From Candidatus Hodarchaeota archaeon (GTDB lineage: Archaea; Asgardarchaeota; Heimdallarchaeia; Hodarchaeales; Hodarchaeaceae), in the NCBI GenBank assembly GCA_016839665.1, contig JAEOTU010000084.1, positions 1 through 23,778 on the forward strand: a stretch of 23,778 nt of DNA, written 5' to 3'. The position numbers and the translations under genes are program-made. Positions 20,933 to 23,778 of this stretch are shown here, in pieces. The notes beneath the pieces are model-generated. The model saw only the letters and a list, made by a program, of their open reading frames with translations. It was not told the origin of the DNA and did not search any database. The number at the start of each line of letters is the position of its first letter. Within the stretch, counting starts at the first letter, position 1.

Positions 20933-23778
20933 TTAATCTGTGTTCCGGGGTATTTCAATAGTGAAGGTGGAACCATGTCCTTTTCCGGGACTTTGAGCAG
21001 TAATTGTTCCACCATGGGCTTTGATAATTTCTTGTGAAAGATATAAACCGATTCCTGTACCCGATGCAGTATAATCTGTGGGAATAGTGATAAATTGTTC
21101 GAAGATAGTCTCCAGATGTTCAGGAGCGATTCCCGCACCGTTGTCACTAACAAAGATTTGCACCTTATTAACAGAGCTCTCCATTGAGACAATAATTTCT
21201 CGAATGTCTTTCGGAGTTTGTTTAATTGCATTACTTATTATATTTTCCATTACTTGTTGCAAACGGTCTGGGTCTGCTTGAATAGTAATGGGAGGTTCTT
21301 CGAGACACCCTCGAAAGGAAAATTGTTTTTCCAACAAGTGGTCGTAGGGCTCTAAAATGGATTTAAGAAAGGAACAAACATTGATCTCACTTTTTTTTAT
21401 CAGTAATTCTCCTCGCTCAAGTTGCACAATATGACTTACATCTCTTGTGAGTCGTTCTAGCCGATTTACGTTACTCCGCAAAATATTATAGATTTTCTCT
21501 CTGCGAGGATGATCTATAAATTCATCATGTTCACTTAGAAAATCACAGTAACCCCCGATCACTGTCAATGGTGTCCGGAGCTCATGAGTCGTCATATAGA
21601 TAAAGTTTTCTCGTCGCTCCTCTAGTTCCTCTCTTATTCGTTCTGCTATTATACGTTCAGTAATATCTTGTCCTGAACTTATAACTCCGATAACTTCACC
21701 TACTTCATCTCTTATGAGCGAGTTGGCCCAAATTATGAGCCGTTCATCACCCGATTTCGTTAATATTGGATTAACACGAAAATCAAACTCTGGACCCATC
21801 AATGTTTCAAAAAGTGCCTCTAATTCGCTAGTACTCTTTCCTGCGACATAAGCATTGAAAATAACTCTTAGGTTCTCTCGTACTCTCTCAGGAATGAACG
21901 AATCAAACCAGTTTTTACCAGTGATCTCTCGCTTGTTGTATCCAAGAATCTGACATCCTGTCTTGTTGATGAGCGTTACATTGCCCAGTATATCAAGAGC
22001 GAACATTATACCTCCAGATATATTTATGTATTGTTGTACACGATCACGTTCTTTATGTACTGCTTCTTCTGCCAGCTTTTTCTCTGTCATATCTACAATA
22101 ATCCCTCTCAATCCCACAGGTTCATTCTCACTAAGAATCCTGCTAGCGAAAACCATAACGGGAAACGTAATACCGTCTTTCCTTAGTAGTGTGTACTCTC
22201 TTCCAGCTAATTTCTCTCCAGCAAATATCAGGGATAAGTTTTTTACAGCCCTTTGCCTATCTTCATTGATAAGCATTTGAAGAGCATTAACTCCTTTTTC
22301 CAGGTCATCTTGTGTATAGCCAGATTTCTTGAAAGCAACCTTGTTTGCGAAAGTAATTTTCATTTCTTTATCAGTTTCAAAAACTATTTCTGGTAAAAGT
22401 TCTGCTAGCTCTCTAAACCGCTTTTCACTTCCGTGTAACGCATTCTTTGATTCCTGTGCCGCCTTTTCAGCTTTTCTTCGCTTAGTGATATCACGTACAG
22501 TGGTAAGGAACAATTTTTCTCCCCCTAATTCTATAAGTTCTGAATTCATTGACACATAATATTCAGATCCATCCTTCCTCCTTCGACAAACTTCTCGATC
22601 TTCAACAGATCCAACCTCCTGTAATACCTTGAGTAAATCATTTCGATCATTCGGATCAACATATGTGTCATTAAGATCAATGGTTTTCAACTCGTTTGCT
22701 GTATAACCCATCATTTCCAATGTTCTTTGGTTGAAAGTGAGTGCCTTTCCATTAAAATCAGAGGTGCTAATCCCTATTGGCGCAGATTCAAAAAGAACAC
22801 GATATTTTTCCTCACTTTCACGTAATGCTTGTTCAGCTTTCTTCTGGTAGGTGAGGTCACGAAATGCCGTTATCCTAACCTGTTTTCCTTGATATTTAGC
22901 CTTTTTAGCTCTTATTTCTACTGGGAAACTTGTACCATCTTTTCTCAAAGCAAGAACTTCATAAGGTTCTTCTGATCCACTTAAGACTTTTTTGAGAATT
23001 AGCTCACGAAACTCAGGAGCCGCATGTTCCAATCCATTTGACCCGATTATCTCAGAGAGTTCACAACCCAGTAGCTTGGCATAGGTTTGGTTGGCCTCAA
23101 TGATTATCCCCTGATCATGAATGATAATCCCCTCAAATGCTGCTTCTGATAATCGCCGATATCTTTGTTCACTTTCCTGAATAGCTTTTACTGCTAATTT
23201 ACGATCAGTAATATCTCTAGCTATTGAAAGAATCACTTTTTTCCCATTTAAAGTGAATAGATGGGAATTAATTTCAACAGGTACTTTGTGTCCATTTTTC
23301 GATATGTGAGTCATCTCAAAAGTAATCTTTTTCTTTGCTACTAATTCTTGCATGATCTCTGGTACTTTTGGTTGTCCTTCCTCGGCATCAATGTCTTGAG
23401 GTGACATTCGGAGCAATTCTTCACGTCTATATTCGAGTCGCTGGCAAGCGATTTCATTGACCTCAATAAATTGCCCAGGCTTTTCATCCTCTGTTATCTC
23501 ATGTAAAAAAATTGCATCATTCGCGTTATTGAATAATGTTCTGAATTTTTCCTCGGACGCCTTTAATGCTTCTTCTACTTGTCTACGTTTCGTGATGTCA
23601 TGAACAATTACTTGGATTGCCTGAATTTCATCATCTTTCATGAAAAAACTTGGAAATAATTCTAGATAATGGATCAAACCATCTTGGTCAACAGTTTTAA
23701 CTTCGATATTGCGTACTTGAGAACCTCCGAAAATTTCAGAAACAAGTTTCATATATCTAGGTAAATCTTCTTCAAGAA
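20933..23778 (-). CDS. Multi-PAS sensor histidine kinase, N-terminus cut by window edge
   Basis: The reading frame stays open to the right edge, so the N-terminus is missing; 947 residues are visible. Positions here count from the Met at 23752. Six PAS domains run in tandem: a partial one (to about 60), then about 65-185, 193-305, 313-425, 442-560 and 570-700, most ending in DIT(K/D/E)R. Next come HisKA with the phospho-accepting His723 in THELRTPLT, and an HATPase_c domain with N-box NIISNAIK (837-844), G1 DNGAGI (870-875), F-box FEQF and G2 GTGIGLYLS (898-906). All catalytic motifs are intact. No membrane segment or receiver domain is visible, so this part is cytoplasmic and the signal is probably redox state or a bound ligand. 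The partner regulator is not in the window. Confidence 0.93.
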   Translation of the reverse strand, partial: LEEDLPRYMKLVSEIFGGSQVRNIEVKTVDQDGLIHYLELFPSFFMKDDEIQAIQVIVHDITKRRQVEEALKASEEKFRTLFNNANDAIFLHEITEDEKPGQFIEVNEIACQRLEYRREELLRMSPQDIDAEEGQPKVPEIMQELVAKKKITFEMTHISKNGHKVPVEINSHLFTLNGKKVILSIARDITDRKLAVKAIQESEQRYRRLSEAAFEGIIIHDQGIIIEANQTYAKLLGCELSEIIGSNGLEHAAPEFRELILKKVLSGSEEPYEVLALRKDGTSFPVEIRAKKAKYQGKQVRITAFRDLTYQKKAEQALRESEEKYRVLFESAPIGISTSDFNGKALTFNQRTLEMMGYTANELKTIDLNDTYVDPNDRNDLLKVLQEVGSVEDREVCRRRKDGSEYYVSMNSELIELGGEKLFLTTVRDITKRRKAEKAAQESKNALHGSEKRFRELAELLPEIVFETDKEMKITFANKVAFKKSGYTQDDLEKGVNALQMLINEDRQRAVKNLSLIFAGEKLAGREYTLLRKDGITFPVMVFASRILSENEPVGLRGIIVDMTEKKLAEEAVHKERDRVQQYINISGGIMFALDILGNVTLINKTGCQILGYNKREITGKNWFDSFIPERVRENLRVIFNAYVAGKSTSELEALFETLMGPEFDFRVNPILTKSGDERLIIWANSLIRDEVGEVIGVISSGQDITERIIAERIREELEERRENFIYMTTHELRTPLTVIGGYCDFLSEHDEFIDHPRREKIYNILRSNVNRLERLTRDVSHIVQLERGELLIKKSEINVCSFLKSILEPYDHLLEKQFSFRGCLEEPPITIQADPDRLQQVMENIISNAIKQTPKDIREIIVSMESSVNKVQIFVSDNGAGIAPEHLETIFEQFITIPTDYTASGTGIGLYLSQEIIKAHGGTITAQSPGKGHGSTFTIEIPRNTD

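Noticed and set aside
1..23778. CRISPR arrays, insertion sequences, tRNA or rRNA genes
   Set aside because: No regularly spaced repeats, transposase-like frames, terminal inverted repeats, or recognisable tRNA/rRNA sequence were seen on either strand; small or unusual RNAs cannot be excluded by eye.

Overview
The window looks archaeal. Low-GC DNA carries AT-rich TATA boxes with purine-rich upstream elements about 25-60 nt before several starts (clearest at 8911-8930). One start (3328) sits where a leaderless transcript would begin, and U-tract terminators lie just past gene ends. Shine-Dalgarno motifs of the GAGGTG/GGAGG type are common inside operons, and GTG and TTG starts occur. The gene mix (PadR/HAAS regulated ABC exporter, acyl-CoA dehydrogenase, multi-PAS histidine kinase, wHTH-ferredoxin protein, a large fusion with a PCI-like winged helix) would fit an Asgard archaeon. 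That lineage is an inference from gene content; there is no rRNA or phylogenetic marker here.

Layout. (1) 1-3328, minus strand: an importer operon with a fused two-domain permease, a MalK/CysA-like ATPase with a TOBE region, and a second ATPase cut by the left edge. (2) 3598-4611, plus: a DUF389 membrane protein. (3) 4630-6963, minus: a 777-residue protein whose N-terminal third resembles a degenerate CofD (2-phospho-L-lactate transferase) fold, followed by an acidic linker, an alpha-helical region and a C-terminal PCI-like winged helix. (4) 7301-9300: a divergent pair, a membrane-tethered Ig-like protein and a polytopic membrane protein with paired Cys motifs, then a small two-helix membrane protein. 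(5) 9474-10634, plus: acyl-CoA dehydrogenase. (6) 10660-13553, minus: a MacB/LolD-type ABC operon (two-helix protein, FtsX-like permease, ATPase) ending in a DinB-fold protein. (7) 13701-16000, minus: a two-gene operon joining an exported linalool dehydratase/isomerase-like protein to an ECF S-component-like membrane protein. (8) 16319-17401, plus: a winged-helix protein with cysteine clusters and two 4Fe-4S ferredoxin motifs. (9) 17455-20725, minus: a four-gene ABC-2 exporter operon with PadR and HAAS proteins and a palindrome around the probable promoter. (10) 20933-23778, minus: a six-PAS histidine kinase cut by the right edge.

Most of the window is envelope-related: import, export, surface sensing and extracytoplasmic chemistry. 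Three transport modules of different classes are each tightly coupled; in several, the stop codon of one gene lies inside the ribosome-binding site of the next. The most unusual items are the CofD-like/PCI-like fusion, the LinD-like + ECF-S pair, and the Cys-rich membrane protein.
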